Positions 9,823 through 20,343 of a DNA stretch of 64,000 bases are shown here, piece by piece. The stretch is from Candidatus Poseidonia sp. (lineage in GTDB: Archaea > Thermoplasmatota > Poseidoniia > Poseidoniales > Poseidoniaceae). Position 1 is the first letter of the stretch. Every line of letters begins with the position of its first letter. The position numbers were made by a program, and so were the translations under genes. The notes below the pieces were generated by a model, which made no database searches, was not told the DNA's origin, and saw only the letters and a program-made list of their open reading frames with translations. The stretch is from contig JAKMEE010000005.1 of the NCBI GenBank assembly GCA_022426155.1, positions 1 to 64,000 on the forward strand, given 5' to 3'.

Positions 9823-10386
9823 ATGGACGAAGTTTCGGTCCATGCATTATGGCTTGCCCAAGATGACCCGAAGAAAAACACCGCCGTTCTTGCCGGTAAA
9901 CGTGGTAATCTTCGCCTGCACAAAACAATGCGAACTCTTCCGAAGAAAGGCATCATCCTCGAACCTCTTTGCGGCAAGGTATTTGGCCCAGAAGACCACG
10001 ATCTTCTCCTCAATCAAAGGGGCTCTCTGGTTGGTCTTGATTGCAGTTGGGCTCATATTGAATCAAGTGTTGAACAAGTCATGAGACAAACTCGTCTCCA
10101 ACCGCGAATGCTCCCACTGCTCCTTGCGGCTAATCCAGTGAATTGGGGTAAGCCTAGTCAACTGACAACTGCGGAAGCTCTTGCTACTGTACTGACGTTA
10201 ATTGGGCGAGAGGAACAAGCTCGGCAGACGCTAGGAGCCTTTCGCTGGGGGGAACGATTCTTTGAGCTCAACAGAGAACCACTCGATGCATATTCATCAG
10301 CAACTTCTTCCCAAGAACTCGTTAAATTGCAATTTGAATTTTTTGATGTCAATTTAGATGATGATGCTTTGGGTGATCACCAATGA
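9823..10386 (+). CDS. tsr3: rRNA aminocarboxypropyltransferase Tsr3 family
   Basis: DPKKNTAVLAGKRGNL, ILEPLCGKVFGPEDHDLL, LDCSWAHIESS, LPLLLAANPVNWGKPSQLTTAEALATVL, FRWGERFFELNREPLDAY. Confidence 0.85.
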   Translation: MDEVSVHALWLAQDDPKKNTAVLAGKRGNLRLHKTMRTLPKKGIILEPLCGKVFGPEDHDLLLNQRGSLVGLDCSWAHIESSVEQVMRQTRLQPRMLPLLLAANPVNWGKPSQLTTAEALATVLTLIGREEQARQTLGAFRWGERFFELNREPLDAYSSATSSQELVKLQFEFFDVNLDDDALGDHQ

Positions 10387-11180
10387 CAAAATCCCATCGC
10401 GTTGGAGTTCATCGTTTAGAACGTCATTCGTTTACATTTACAGAAGATAATCTCGCTGATGAATCTCTTGTGCATTTGAAACTCAACGATAACAGAATCA
10501 CTACATTACTCGCAACATGCGATGATTTGTCCCATCTGTGGCTAGGTCACATAGCGACCGAATATGGGATGGCCTTGTGGCCTGCGAATGCGAACCTTAC
10601 GCAAAAACATCACCAAGAGAGGGGTGTGACAGTCAACATGGAATCCAAAGGTTCCCCCGTATTGGCTGAGCGGGAACAAGTGGTCACGTCTTCGTGTGGA
10701 GCATGCAATAAAGAGGACCTCCCCGAACTTCTAGAATCATTGCCAGTGGTGGATGACTTAGAATTGGATGTCACATTTGACGATGTCAATACATTACTTG
10801 AGCAAATGCGAGAGCAGCAACAAGGCTTCAAAGAAACTGGTGGGATGCATGCGGCTGGAATGTGCTATGGCGTGTCGATGGTTGAATTCGTTGCAGAAGA
10901 TATTGGACGTCATAATGCAGTAGACAAAGTCATTGGCAGGCACATATCCGTTCACCCTACGCAACGCCCGATTATTCTCCTGCTCTCTGGCCGAATTGGT
11001 TGGGATATCGTTGCGAAAGCTGCCAGAATGAATATTCCATTGATTGTTTCTGTGGGGGCAGCATCATCATTGGCCGCCCAAACTGCAAGGTTTTGCAACA
11101 TCACCTTGTTGTCATTCTTGAGTGGTGGTAAGAGCGTTGTAATTGGGCCCCACCGCGGCCGTTTGAACACAAAGACTTGA
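10383..11180 (+). CDS. fdhD: formate dehydrogenase accessory sulfurtransferase FdhD
   Basis: TSSCGACNKEDL (CxxC), GGMHAAGMC, EDIGRHNAVDKVIG, LLSGRIGWDIVAKAARMNIPLIVSVGAASSLA. Confidence 0.93.
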   Translation: MTKSHRVGVHRLERHSFTFTEDNLADESLVHLKLNDNRITTLLATCDDLSHLWLGHIATEYGMALWPANANLTQKHHQERGVTVNMESKGSPVLAEREQVVTSSCGACNKEDLPELLESLPVVDDLELDVTFDDVNTLLEQMREQQQGFKETGGMHAAGMCYGVSMVEFVAEDIGRHNAVDKVIGRHISVHPTQRPIILLLSGRIGWDIVAKAARMNIPLIVSVGAASSLAAQTARFCNITLLSFLSGGKSVVIGPHRGRLNTKT

Positions 11181-11217
11181 GAAGGATGTTGAAGACGAAA
11201 CACTACGAGGTGTTCTC

Positions 11218-13509
11218 ATGCGTCAGAAGGTACCAGCAACGACCCCCCCTGATCGAGCACGGCTCAAACTCAGAAAGCCAAAGAAAAAGGCTGCTGGAAT
11301 TCCTGCTGTTGCCTCTTCGATGAATCATGGCCTTTCAAAGATGGGCCCTCTGAAAACACTGAAAACACTCAAGATGGTCAATCAACAATCTGGTTTTGAT
11401 TGTCCTGGATGTGCTTGGCCTGATCCCGAACACAGAACGACCTTTGAATTCTGCGAAAATGGGGCAAAAGCAGTGGCTGATGAAGCAATGAAGGCACATG
11501 TTACGCCACATTTTTTCTCAAAACACTCGGTCCATGAACTTGCTTCACTCAGCGATTATGAATTGAATCGTAAAGGCCGGATTTCACACCCGATGGTGCT
11601 GGAAAAGGATTCTTCGCACTACACTCCAATTTCATGGGATGATGCCATACAACGTATTTCCCGAAAAATAAGTGGACTATCATCCCCCCATCGTTCTGTT
11701 TTTTACACATCGGGGCGAACAAGTAATGAGGCTGCATTTCTGTATCAAGCCATGGTGCGCAGGCTCGGAACCAATAACCTGCCTGATTGTTCTAACATGT
11801 GCCATGAATCGAGTGGAAAGGCACTCGGCGCGACAATTGGCATTGGAAAAGGGACTGTCACACTTGATGATTTCAATCATGCCGACCTCATCCTCGTGAT
11901 AGGACAAAACCCGGGTACTAATCATCCAAGAATGCTGACGGCACTCCGGGATGCAAAGCACAATGGAGCGCGAATCATTCACATCAATCCATTACCAGAA
12001 GCAGGACTCACCCGATTTAAGCACCCCCAAGATTACATGAAAGGGTCGTTAACATCCACATCCTTGGCAGATTTGCACCTACCAGTTCGCATAGGTGGTG
12101 ATGCTGCTCTACTCAAAGGGTTCATCAAAACTCAATATGATTCCGAAGCACTCGACCTGGAATTTGTGAAGGATAAGACAGTCGGGTATGAGGAAATGGC
12201 ATCTTCCATTGCGAATATTTCATGGGATGCAATTGTTCGTGATTCTGGAATCTCAAAGGAATTGATTCTCAAAGCAGGCAGCATGTTGTCTCAATCATCC
12301 GGGACTATTGCCTGCTGGGCCATGGGGTTGACGCAGCATAGAAATGGCGTCGCCGTGATCCAAGAAGTCGTCAACCTCCTTCTCATGGGAGGTCATGTCG
12401 GCCGAAAGGGTGCTGGTTTCTGTCCTGTTCGAGGCCATTCAAATGTACAAGGCGATAGAACGGTTGGTATTTGGGAGGCTCCAAGTGAATCCTTTTTGAG
12501 TAAAATGGAACAAGGATTAGGTTTTCCGATTCCAAAAGAGCACGGTTATGACGTGGTTAATGCAATTCGGGCGATGGAGCGAGGCGATGTTGATGTATTC
12601 TTTTGCATGGGTGGGAATTTTATCTCAGCGACACCCGACACACTACGAACTGCTGAAGCAATGCGGCGTGTTGAATTGACCGTTCAAGTATCAACAAAAC
12701 TCAATCGTTCTCATCTTGTCACTGGTAAGGAAGCAATCATTCTTCCTTGTCTGGGCCGAACTGAATTAGACCAACAATCCACAGGGATGCAATTTGTCAC
12801 TGTGGAAAATTCAATGGGAATCGTTCATCGGTCAGAAGGTAGGTTGACTCCTGCATCACCCACCCTCCGGAGTGAACCATCAATCGTTTCTCAACTCTCA
12901 CATGAGTTATTTGGTTCAGAAGAATTCGATTGGAAGGGAATGAGTTCGAATTATGATTTCATTCGTGACCTCATGGAGAATTCCTTAGATGGATTTGACC
13001 AGTACAATGAGAGAGTAAGGCACGAGAACGGTTTTGCACTCCCCAACCCACCACGCGATTCCCAATCCTTCGCTACCGTTGACGGGAAAGCACATTTCAC
13101 CACCCACTCCCTACCGGATATATCTGTCCCAAAGCAACATTACGTGATGATGACGCTTCGGAGTCATGATCAATATAATACGACAATCTATGGGTTGCAC
13201 GATCGGTATCGCGGTGTTCATGGCCATCGGAGGGTGTTGTTCATGAACGCAGAAGATATGGTGGAACGTGGATGGAAAGCAAAAGATTCAGTTGACATCA
13301 CAAGCCACTATCAAAACCAAAAACGAAGGTCTGAAACTTGGCTCCTTGTGCCTTACGAAATACCAAAAGGTAACATTGCTGCCTACTTCCCCGAAGCGAA
13401 CACCCTTGTCCCGTTAGATTCAACAGCTGATTTATCCAATACTCCAACATCCAAATGGATTGTTTGCACTCTTGATGCACCAAAATCATCCACCGGTGAA
13501 GAGGAGTGA
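11218..13509 (+). CDS. FdhF/YdeP-type molybdopterin oxidoreductase alpha subunit
   Basis: FDCPGCAWPDPEHRTTFEFCENGAKAVADEAM, YTPISWDDAIQRI, SNMCHESSGKALGATIG; adjacent to fdhD. Confidence 0.9.
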   Translation: MRQKVPATTPPDRARLKLRKPKKKAAGIPAVASSMNHGLSKMGPLKTLKTLKMVNQQSGFDCPGCAWPDPEHRTTFEFCENGAKAVADEAMKAHVTPHFFSKHSVHELASLSDYELNRKGRISHPMVLEKDSSHYTPISWDDAIQRISRKISGLSSPHRSVFYTSGRTSNEAAFLYQAMVRRLGTNNLPDCSNMCHESSGKALGATIGIGKGTVTLDDFNHADLILVIGQNPGTNHPRMLTALRDAKHNGARIIHINPLPEAGLTRFKHPQDYMKGSLTSTSLADLHLPVRIGGDAALLKGFIKTQYDSEALDLEFVKDKTVGYEEMASSIANISWDAIVRDSGISKELILKAGSMLSQSSGTIACWAMGLTQHRNGVAVIQEVVNLLLMGGHVGRKGAGFCPVRGHSNVQGDRTVGIWEAPSESFLSKMEQGLGFPIPKEHGYDVVNAIRAMERGDVDVFFCMGGNFISATPDTLRTAEAMRRVELTVQVSTKLNRSHLVTGKEAIILPCLGRTELDQQSTGMQFVTVENSMGIVHRSEGRLTPASPTLRSEPSIVSQLSHELFGSEEFDWKGMSSNYDFIRDLMENSLDGFDQYNERVRHENGFALPNPPRDSQSFATVDGKAHFTTHSLPDISVPKQHYVMMTLRSHDQYNTTIYGLHDRYRGVHGHRRVLFMNAEDMVERGWKAKDSVDITSHYQNQKRRSETWLLVPYEIPKGNIAAYFPEANTLVPLDSTADLSNTPTSKWIVCTLDAPKSSTGEEE

Positions 13510-14777
13510 GCATGGAAGCCATTTCGTATCGTGAATTAATTCGCACGAATAAGCCATACCGGCAATTATGGATTGGTTCAGTAATCTCAATGCTCGGTGA
13601 ATGGTTCAATACCATCGCCTTGTTCTTTCTCATCTTGGAATATACCGGGAATGAATTCCTCCTCGGAGTATTGTTCACTGTTCGAATGGCGAGTTTTGCT
13701 CTTCTACAACCCATCATTGGACTTCTGGCTGATCGCTTCAATCGCAAGACTTTGATGATTGTTTCCAATCTCGTACAGGCTGTTCTTGCACTCGGTTTCC
13801 TCTTTGTCGATGGCCCCGAAGACATCGTTTGGATGATTGCATTATCTGGCCTCATGATGCTTCTTCATGGAATGTACATGACTGCTGAACGAGCGGCTCT
13901 ACCCAACCTCGTCTCAGCTGAGGATTTGCCAACAGCGAATGCATTGGATGCTGCTTCGTGGTCGACAGCACTGTGCATGGGTGCAATGCTGGGTGGTCTT
14001 GTAGTCTCATACTGGGGAGTGAATGCCGCGTTCATTATCGATTCAATCACCTTTGTCATAGGAACATTATTTTTGGTCACATTGAATCTCCCTCAATCCA
14101 TTGACCAGAACATGAAGGGTCCAATATTCAAAACAGCATTTCACAATATCAGATTTGGATGGAGACGCATTCGAGGAGAGCCCCGTCTTTTTCGAATCGT
14201 ATTTGCAAAAGCGTCATGGAACGTTGCTGGTGGAGGGTTGGCTGGAGTGTACCTTGTTTTGCTCGGAGCTGATGTCACTGGATTTGGGGCAGCCTTTGGG
14301 TTTGGTTTGTTTTTCTTTGCACGAGGAGTCGGAACTGGCCTAGGACCGGTGATTGCCAGGCGAATATTCACCAATGAATCTCATTGGCCTGTATTGGTTG
14401 GTCTCCTCATTGTTGCGTCCGGATGTTCCTATTTCCTGGTAGGTTTGAGTGTGGGAGGCGCTCTTTGGTTAACGGTCATTCTCGTCATCTTAGCTCACAG
14501 CGCAAGCGGGGCTAATTGGGTCCTTTCAACGATCATGACCCAACGGTGGGTCGAAGATGAAGTGAGAGGACGTGTGTTTTCCACGGACATGCTCATTCTC
14601 TCTATCGCATTCTCATTGTCAACATCCACGGCAGGATATATCCAGGAATACACGGATTTAGGCATAAGGAATGGAATCCTCATGTATTCCGCCCTCATGA
14701 TCATATCAGGCACAATCTTCAGCCTTTGGCGGCCAGATCAGAAGGGCAACTCTGCTCGTCAATTGCCACTAGCTTGA
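13506..14777 (+). CDS. major facilitator superfamily transporter
   Basis: About 12 hydrophobic segments; LLADRFNRKTLMIVSNLVQAVLALGFL loop 2-3 motif. Confidence 0.85.
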   Translation: MSMEAISYRELIRTNKPYRQLWIGSVISMLGEWFNTIALFFLILEYTGNEFLLGVLFTVRMASFALLQPIIGLLADRFNRKTLMIVSNLVQAVLALGFLFVDGPEDIVWMIALSGLMMLLHGMYMTAERAALPNLVSAEDLPTANALDAASWSTALCMGAMLGGLVVSYWGVNAAFIIDSITFVIGTLFLVTLNLPQSIDQNMKGPIFKTAFHNIRFGWRRIRGEPRLFRIVFAKASWNVAGGGLAGVYLVLLGADVTGFGAAFGFGLFFFARGVGTGLGPVIARRIFTNESHWPVLVGLLIVASGCSYFLVGLSVGGALWLTVILVILAHSASGANWVLSTIMTQRWVEDEVRGRVFSTDMLILSIAFSLSTSTAGYIQEYTDLGIRNGILMYSALMIISGTIFSLWRPDQKGNSARQLPLA

Positions 14778-16648
14778 ACACAACGTTCGTGTGTGCATTC
14801 AGGCGGTGAAAAGTACCGTCGTTCTGATGGTTCGAAAGTGTCCAATTGAAGCGTCGAATCTAAACCTTCTTGGATAAATACCGCAGACGATGTAGATGCT
14901 GGCAGATAATCTTCACCAGTTGATGCAAGACTGAGCCTCAATGTATGGCCCGCTTCAATTTCCACATCCATTGGCATAAACTCCATTTTGGCATTGATAG
15001 TTTCAACCACAGGAGTCCATGTTTGTACCGAATCCCCTCCTGCATGATATCGTAAATCCATGATAGCATGGGCGATATGTATGCAGTTATTGCTCTCATC
15101 GCAATCTTCCAAGAGAGCATAGAGTTGTCCACCCAATGTTGCTGTTGTGACATCGATGTGAAGGCGTGGCGTTCCAGCAATGAACAATGTTTCTTCCAGG
15201 GCTTCTGTGACATAAACTGGACCAATGTTTCCTGTTGGCAAAACGGTCGTCCCTCCACTATTGGTCATATCTTCTCCAAGGGACCACCTCATTTCGTTGA
15301 CATCAGCTGGTGGATATCGATCCTCAAGTCTCCATGAACCTTGGTTTGACTGTATTTCGATATACAGGCCGGGTGCTTCCCCTTCTCCGCGCAAGTAATA
15401 ATCAAACCATTCTAACAGGTCTTGCATCCAATCCATTCGTACCATCTCGGGGAATGCTTCACCACCTCGCCCTCCTAAATCTGAACGGTCATCAAGTTGG
15501 ACAGGACGGTCGGGGTAGTCATGGTCCCATTGGCCAAACAAGCCCTTTGCTTCGATACCAGCGTCAATCAGTGCGTTCATGGTCGGGACGGCCATATGGG
15601 GGTCCACGTTCCAATCATGCATGCCCTGAATGAGATAGACACTCCCCGTATAATGTTCAAGCACACGATCAAGGAAGTAACGTTCCGCCCAATAACTTCC
15701 TGCGGCTTCTCCACCCCAAGCCCAAGCACCCACGCCTGTACCCGGCCCGATGATGTAGTCTGGGCACGCGTTTTGATAATCTTCTTCATTCCCATCGAAA
15801 CCGTATGACCCGTAAACCCCGTTATGCATAATAGGGGCGCGAGCTTCAGATGAACCGTTCCTCCACATCAATTCCTTGACCCCAATAAGTCCTGAAATTG
15901 GTACAATAGTTTTCAGATAGTCATGCTCAGAACCAAACATTGCAGCCTGCCAAGGCGTACTCCCATCGTAAGATTTTCCTATTAACCCAACCGCGCCATT
16001 GGACCATGATTGTTCGCCAAGCCAACGAACGGCTGCGTCGTTTCCAAGTTGTTCGGCATTCCCCATCAAATCCATGCAATGATTTGATCGTCCAGTCCCT
16101 GAAACAGAAACCTGGGCGAAGGCAAATCCATGCGGTAAAATCTGATCTATGATCATCTGGCCCAACCAGGTGCCAGGAACCTCAATTGTTGGGGTCTCGA
16201 CACTTGGTTCTTGGAAGTAGGGCCCAAATTCTGCAATCACCGGGACGGTGATGTTTTCCGGGACATTTGGCCTCCAAACGGCTAACGAAATCAGACCATT
16301 AGGTGCAGCACCGCCTTCCTCAATGGGCAATGTGTACTCTACAAATGTGTGTGTGGAATTCCATTCGTTATCAGTTGGAAGAATATCATAGGGGCCAATT
16401 TCCAAAGCAACTCCAAAATCTCCATCTGTGGCGTAATCCATGAGATACCGATCCCACACAGGTACACGATACTCATTTTCTAAATCATCTCCCATGGCAA
16501 GATCAATGATAACAGTACCAAACATGGCTGCAATGAATAGGAATAGAAGAGAAAGTGCAATTGTTGACCCCAATACGAGATTGAATTCCCGTGTCAACCG
16601 AACCTCATGGGCTTTGTTCTCAAATTCAACACCCTCCTCTTCTGTCAT
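14759..16648 (-). CDS. CocE/NonD (X-Pro dipeptidyl-peptidase-like) hydrolase, membrane anchored
   Basis: N-terminal TM; GAVGLIGKSYDGSTPWQAAMFG nucleophile motif; GMHDWNVDPHMAVPTMNAL; C-terminal beta domain. Confidence 0.85.
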   Translation of the reverse strand: MTEEEGVEFENKAHEVRLTREFNLVLGSTIALSLLFLFIAAMFGTVIIDLAMGDDLENEYRVPVWDRYLMDYATDGDFGVALEIGPYDILPTDNEWNSTHTFVEYTLPIEEGGAAPNGLISLAVWRPNVPENITVPVIAEFGPYFQEPSVETPTIEVPGTWLGQMIIDQILPHGFAFAQVSVSGTGRSNHCMDLMGNAEQLGNDAAVRWLGEQSWSNGAVGLIGKSYDGSTPWQAAMFGSEHDYLKTIVPISGLIGVKELMWRNGSSEARAPIMHNGVYGSYGFDGNEEDYQNACPDYIIGPGTGVGAWAWGGEAAGSYWAERYFLDRVLEHYTGSVYLIQGMHDWNVDPHMAVPTMNALIDAGIEAKGLFGQWDHDYPDRPVQLDDRSDLGGRGGEAFPEMVRMDWMQDLLEWFDYYLRGEGEAPGLYIEIQSNQGSWRLEDRYPPADVNEMRWSLGEDMTNSGGTTVLPTGNIGPVYVTEALEETLFIAGTPRLHIDVTTATLGGQLYALLEDCDESNNCIHIAHAIMDLRYHAGGDSVQTWTPVVETINAKMEFMPMDVEIEAGHTLRLSLASTGEDYLPASTSSAVFIQEGLDSTLQLDTFEPSERRYFSPPECTHERCVQASGN

Positions 16649-16696
16649 ACCGCTCCAACCTTTCGTGCACCCACTTCAATTTGAGGTTAACGCGTA

Positions 16697-18778
16697 TTGG
16701 TGCCCACGCCCAACATCAACAAGCCTCAAAGACGACCACCTTTACCGACCAACATGGAACCATCATGGGAGGCGCTACGCCAACACCTCCCTGAAGGCAT
16801 CCCTCAATCTCTGCCTTCCAAACAGGACCTTGATGGAAGTGTTGACCACGCACCCGCCCGCCGTCAAATATTGACGCCGAAGGAAAAAAGGCTGGCTCTC
16901 AAAAATGCAATGCGATACATACCTGTTGAACATCACGAGATTATGCTGAAGGAATGTTTGGATGAATTGAATTCCTTTGGCCGAATTATCATGCGCAGAT
17001 ACAAACCCTCGGAGTACGAGATCAAGGCTTATCCTATCCAAGCCTATCCCGCCCAATCAATGCATGCGGCTGCCATCATGTTGATGATTCACAATAACCT
17101 CGACCCTGAAGTGGCTCAGTTTCCTGATGAACTCATCACCTACGGAGGTAACGGTTCCGTATTCCAGAATTGGGCGCAATATCGCCTCGCCATGAAATAC
17201 CTCTGCGAAATGAAGGATGACCAAACATTGGTCATGTACTCTGGCCATCCAATGGGACTCTTCCCGTCTTCACCCAATGCACCCCGTGTCGTTGTCACCA
17301 ATGGAATGATGATACCTAATCACTCATCCCCCGAGGATTATGAAAAATATAATGCTCTCGGAGTCACCCAATATGGGCAAATGACTGCTGGCTCATACAT
17401 GTATATCGGGCCCCAAGGCATCGTACACGGCACGACAATCACCCTTCTCAATGCAGCCCGCATGCACCTCGGAATATCAAACGACGAAGGGCTCGAGGGC
17501 GTGACTTTCATCACAAGTGGTTTGGGAGGGATGTCGGGTGCTCAGGCTAAGGCAGCTACAATTGCAGGGGCGGCGTGTATCATTGCCGAAGCAAATGAAC
17601 ATGCAGCCATTAAGCGTCACAAACAAGGATGGCTATCGGAAGTTACTGATGATCTCGATGAGGCCATCGACCTGATGGTACAGGCAGCAAGTGAAAAAAC
17701 TCCGATTTCGATTGGTTTTGTGGGAAACATCGTCGATCTATGGGAGCGATGCATCACGCGTGATATTCACATTGATCTTGGCAGCGACCAGACCAGTTTG
17801 CATAACCCATTCCAAGGTGGCTACTTTCCCGTTGGTTTTTCCTATGAAGAATCCGCGACCATGTTATCATCCGATCCCGACCGTTTCAAAACAGAAGTCC
17901 AAGAAACACTTCGACGCCATGCAAGTGCAATCAATACTCTGAGTGGTCGCGGCATGTATTTCTGGGATTATGGGAATGCATTCTTGCTTGAAGCATCAAG
18001 AGCTGGGGCAGATGTGACTAATCGTGATGGATCGTTCCGCTATCCATCTTATGTTGAAGATATCATGGGGCCCATTTGTTTCGATTATGGATTCGGGCCA
18101 TATCGGTGGGTTTGTACCAGTGGTTTGGAGAAGGATTTGGAAATTACAGATTTACTTGCCTGCGATGTTCTCGAATCCATGTTACCTGATACACCGGAAG
18201 TGATTCGGCAACAGGTCATAGATAATATTCGATGGATAAAACAAGCGGGTGCCAATAAGATGGTTGTTGGTAGCCAAGCACGTATCCTCTATGCTGATGA
18301 TCTAGGCCGGCGAAATATTGCTAAAGCCATGAATGCAGCAATCCGCAATGGCCGTATATCAGCCCCAGTCGTATTGGGGAGAGATCATCATGATGTTTCT
18401 GGAACTGATAGCCCCTATCGGGAGACATCAAACATTCGTGATGGTTCAATGTTTACGGCTGACATGGCGGTTCAAAATGCCCTAGGTGATTCCTTTCGAG
18501 GAGCGACTTGGGTCAGTCTTCACAATGGAGGCGGCGTTGGTTGGGGTGAAGTCATCAATGGAGGATTTGGAATGGTCCTAGATGGATCTGCTGAGGCGGA
18601 TAATCGATTGGATTCAATGTTACATTGGGACGTAAATAATGGCGTAGCTCGACGAGCCTGGGCGCGGAATGATGGGGCTATGTTCGCCATTCGTCGTGCT
18701 ATGGAAATGGAGCCAAAATTATCTGTTACAGTCCCACATTTGGTGAGCGATGAACTCATCAACCGACACATGGAGTAA
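16697..18778 (+). CDS. hutU: urocanate hydratase
   Basis: TYGGNGSVFQNWAQYRLAMKYLCEM, TFITSGLGGMSGAQAKAATIAG, SVTVPHLVSDELINRHM; start codon uncertain (TTG/GTG vs internal ATG at 16754). Confidence 0.94.
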   Translation: MVPTPNINKPQRRPPLPTNMEPSWEALRQHLPEGIPQSLPSKQDLDGSVDHAPARRQILTPKEKRLALKNAMRYIPVEHHEIMLKECLDELNSFGRIIMRRYKPSEYEIKAYPIQAYPAQSMHAAAIMLMIHNNLDPEVAQFPDELITYGGNGSVFQNWAQYRLAMKYLCEMKDDQTLVMYSGHPMGLFPSSPNAPRVVVTNGMMIPNHSSPEDYEKYNALGVTQYGQMTAGSYMYIGPQGIVHGTTITLLNAARMHLGISNDEGLEGVTFITSGLGGMSGAQAKAATIAGAACIIAEANEHAAIKRHKQGWLSEVTDDLDEAIDLMVQAASEKTPISIGFVGNIVDLWERCITRDIHIDLGSDQTSLHNPFQGGYFPVGFSYEESATMLSSDPDRFKTEVQETLRRHASAINTLSGRGMYFWDYGNAFLLEASRAGADVTNRDGSFRYPSYVEDIMGPICFDYGFGPYRWVCTSGLEKDLEITDLLACDVLESMLPDTPEVIRQQVIDNIRWIKQAGANKMVVGSQARILYADDLGRRNIAKAMNAAIRNGRISAPVVLGRDHHDVSGTDSPYRETSNIRDGSMFTADMAVQNALGDSFRGATWVSLHNGGGVGWGEVINGGFGMVLDGSAEADNRLDSMLHWDVNNGVARRAWARNDGAMFAIRRAMEMEPKLSVTVPHLVSDELINRHME

Positions 18779-18783
18779 TCAAC

Positions 18784-20343
18784 ATGACCGATGAACGTAT
18801 TGTCTATGTTGATGGAGCAACGTTGGCGCCATCAGAGGTGATGCTTGTGGCTCATCAACGGGCTTTAGTGGAGGTATCTGGTGATGCCTGGCCGCTAATT
18901 CATGCAGCCCGAGATGTTGTTGAACGCATTGTTGATCAGGATGAAACAGTCTATGGAATCAATACTGGATTTGGCGCACTTGTCAATCAGCGTATTTCCT
19001 CCGAGGATCTCGCTGACCTCCAAGTTAATCTGATCCGCTCCCACGCAACTGCCTTGGGTGAGCCAATGGACATCATTGCCGTTAGAGCAATGATGGTTAT
19101 CCGCCTCAATTCACTCTGCAAAGGACATTCCGGTATACATCCTGATTGTATCAACCAGCTCGTTACATTTCTGAATCAAGGAATTCACCCCTGGATTCCA
19201 AGAATTGGAAGTCTTGGTGCGAGTGGTGATCTCGCCCCCCTCTCACACCTTGCACTCGCCCTCATGGGTGAAGGCAGCATCATCAATGACAAGAATGAAC
19301 GAGTATCTACCAAAGATTTACTTTTCGATCGGGGGGTTCTTGGCGTCAAACTCACAGCAAAGGATGGCCTTTCTCTTATCAATGGGACAAGTCAAATGAC
19401 TGCCTTTGCTGCAATCGCCCACCATCGTTTACGTCACATGCTTATCTTTGCGGATTTAATTCTGGCTACATCGATCGAAGCAAGGAAATGCAGTTTGCAA
19501 CCATCAAATGCTTTGGTACACCAAGCAAGACCCCACCCCGGTCAAGAACTAGTAGCTCGTCGTTTACGCATCATACTTGCAAATTCACCAATCATGAATG
19601 ATCATGCGGATTGCGATCGTGTGCAAGATGCATATTCATTCAGATGCGCACCCCAAGTTCATGGTGCCGTGCATGAATCATTCACTCGGCTCGATGAAAT
19701 GTTGAGAACTGAGATCAACAGTGCTACTGACAATCCACTAATATTTCCCACTCCTGACCGCCCTGGCCCTCACGAAGTCATCTCTCAAGGAAATTTCCAC
19801 GGTGAGATACTTGCACTTACTGCAGATTTTATGTCGCTGGCATTATTTGAATTGGGCTCCATAAGTGAACGTCGAATCGACCAAATGTTGGATCCAGCAC
19901 GTAGTGGCTTGCCAGCATTTTTAGCAAAGAATTCTGGTTTGGAATCAGGTTTGATGATTGTTCAATATGTTGCTGGGGCCTCTCTAGCAGAACTACGCGG
20001 GCATGCATCACCGAGATCAGCATTCTCCACTACGACCTCTGCAGGTCAAGAAGATCATGTGAGTATGGGTGCCACAGCCGCTTGGAATTTGTTATCTGCA
20101 ACCGACCGCTTAGCGGAAGTTCTTGCCTGTGAAGCCTTGGTTGCGTGTGAAGGACTTGAACATGAAACATTCCAACCTGCTCCGCATGTTCAAGGTTTCA
20201 AATCCCTCGTCCGTACCGTAGCCCCTCCTCTTGAGGGAGACAGGAGCACATCAGATGAATTGATTCAACTCTCACGTGACCTACTGGACGGTTCGTGGCT
20301 AGCAAGAATCGAATCAGAGTATGGGCGTTTACCTCAATCTTGA
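18784..20343 (+). CDS. hutH: histidine ammonia-lyase
   Basis: VYGINTGFGALVNQRIS, IGSLGASGDLAPLSHLALALMGEG (MIO ASG), DNPLIF, SQGNFHGE, SAGQEDHVSMGATAAW. Confidence 0.97.
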   Translation: MTDERIVYVDGATLAPSEVMLVAHQRALVEVSGDAWPLIHAARDVVERIVDQDETVYGINTGFGALVNQRISSEDLADLQVNLIRSHATALGEPMDIIAVRAMMVIRLNSLCKGHSGIHPDCINQLVTFLNQGIHPWIPRIGSLGASGDLAPLSHLALALMGEGSIINDKNERVSTKDLLFDRGVLGVKLTAKDGLSLINGTSQMTAFAAIAHHRLRHMLIFADLILATSIEARKCSLQPSNALVHQARPHPGQELVARRLRIILANSPIMNDHADCDRVQDAYSFRCAPQVHGAVHESFTRLDEMLRTEINSATDNPLIFPTPDRPGPHEVISQGNFHGEILALTADFMSLALFELGSISERRIDQMLDPARSGLPAFLAKNSGLESGLMIVQYVAGASLAELRGHASPRSAFSTTTSAGQEDHVSMGATAAWNLLSATDRLAEVLACEALVACEGLEHETFQPAPHVQGFKSLVRTVAPPLEGDRSTSDELIQLSRDLLDGSWLARIESEYGRLPQS

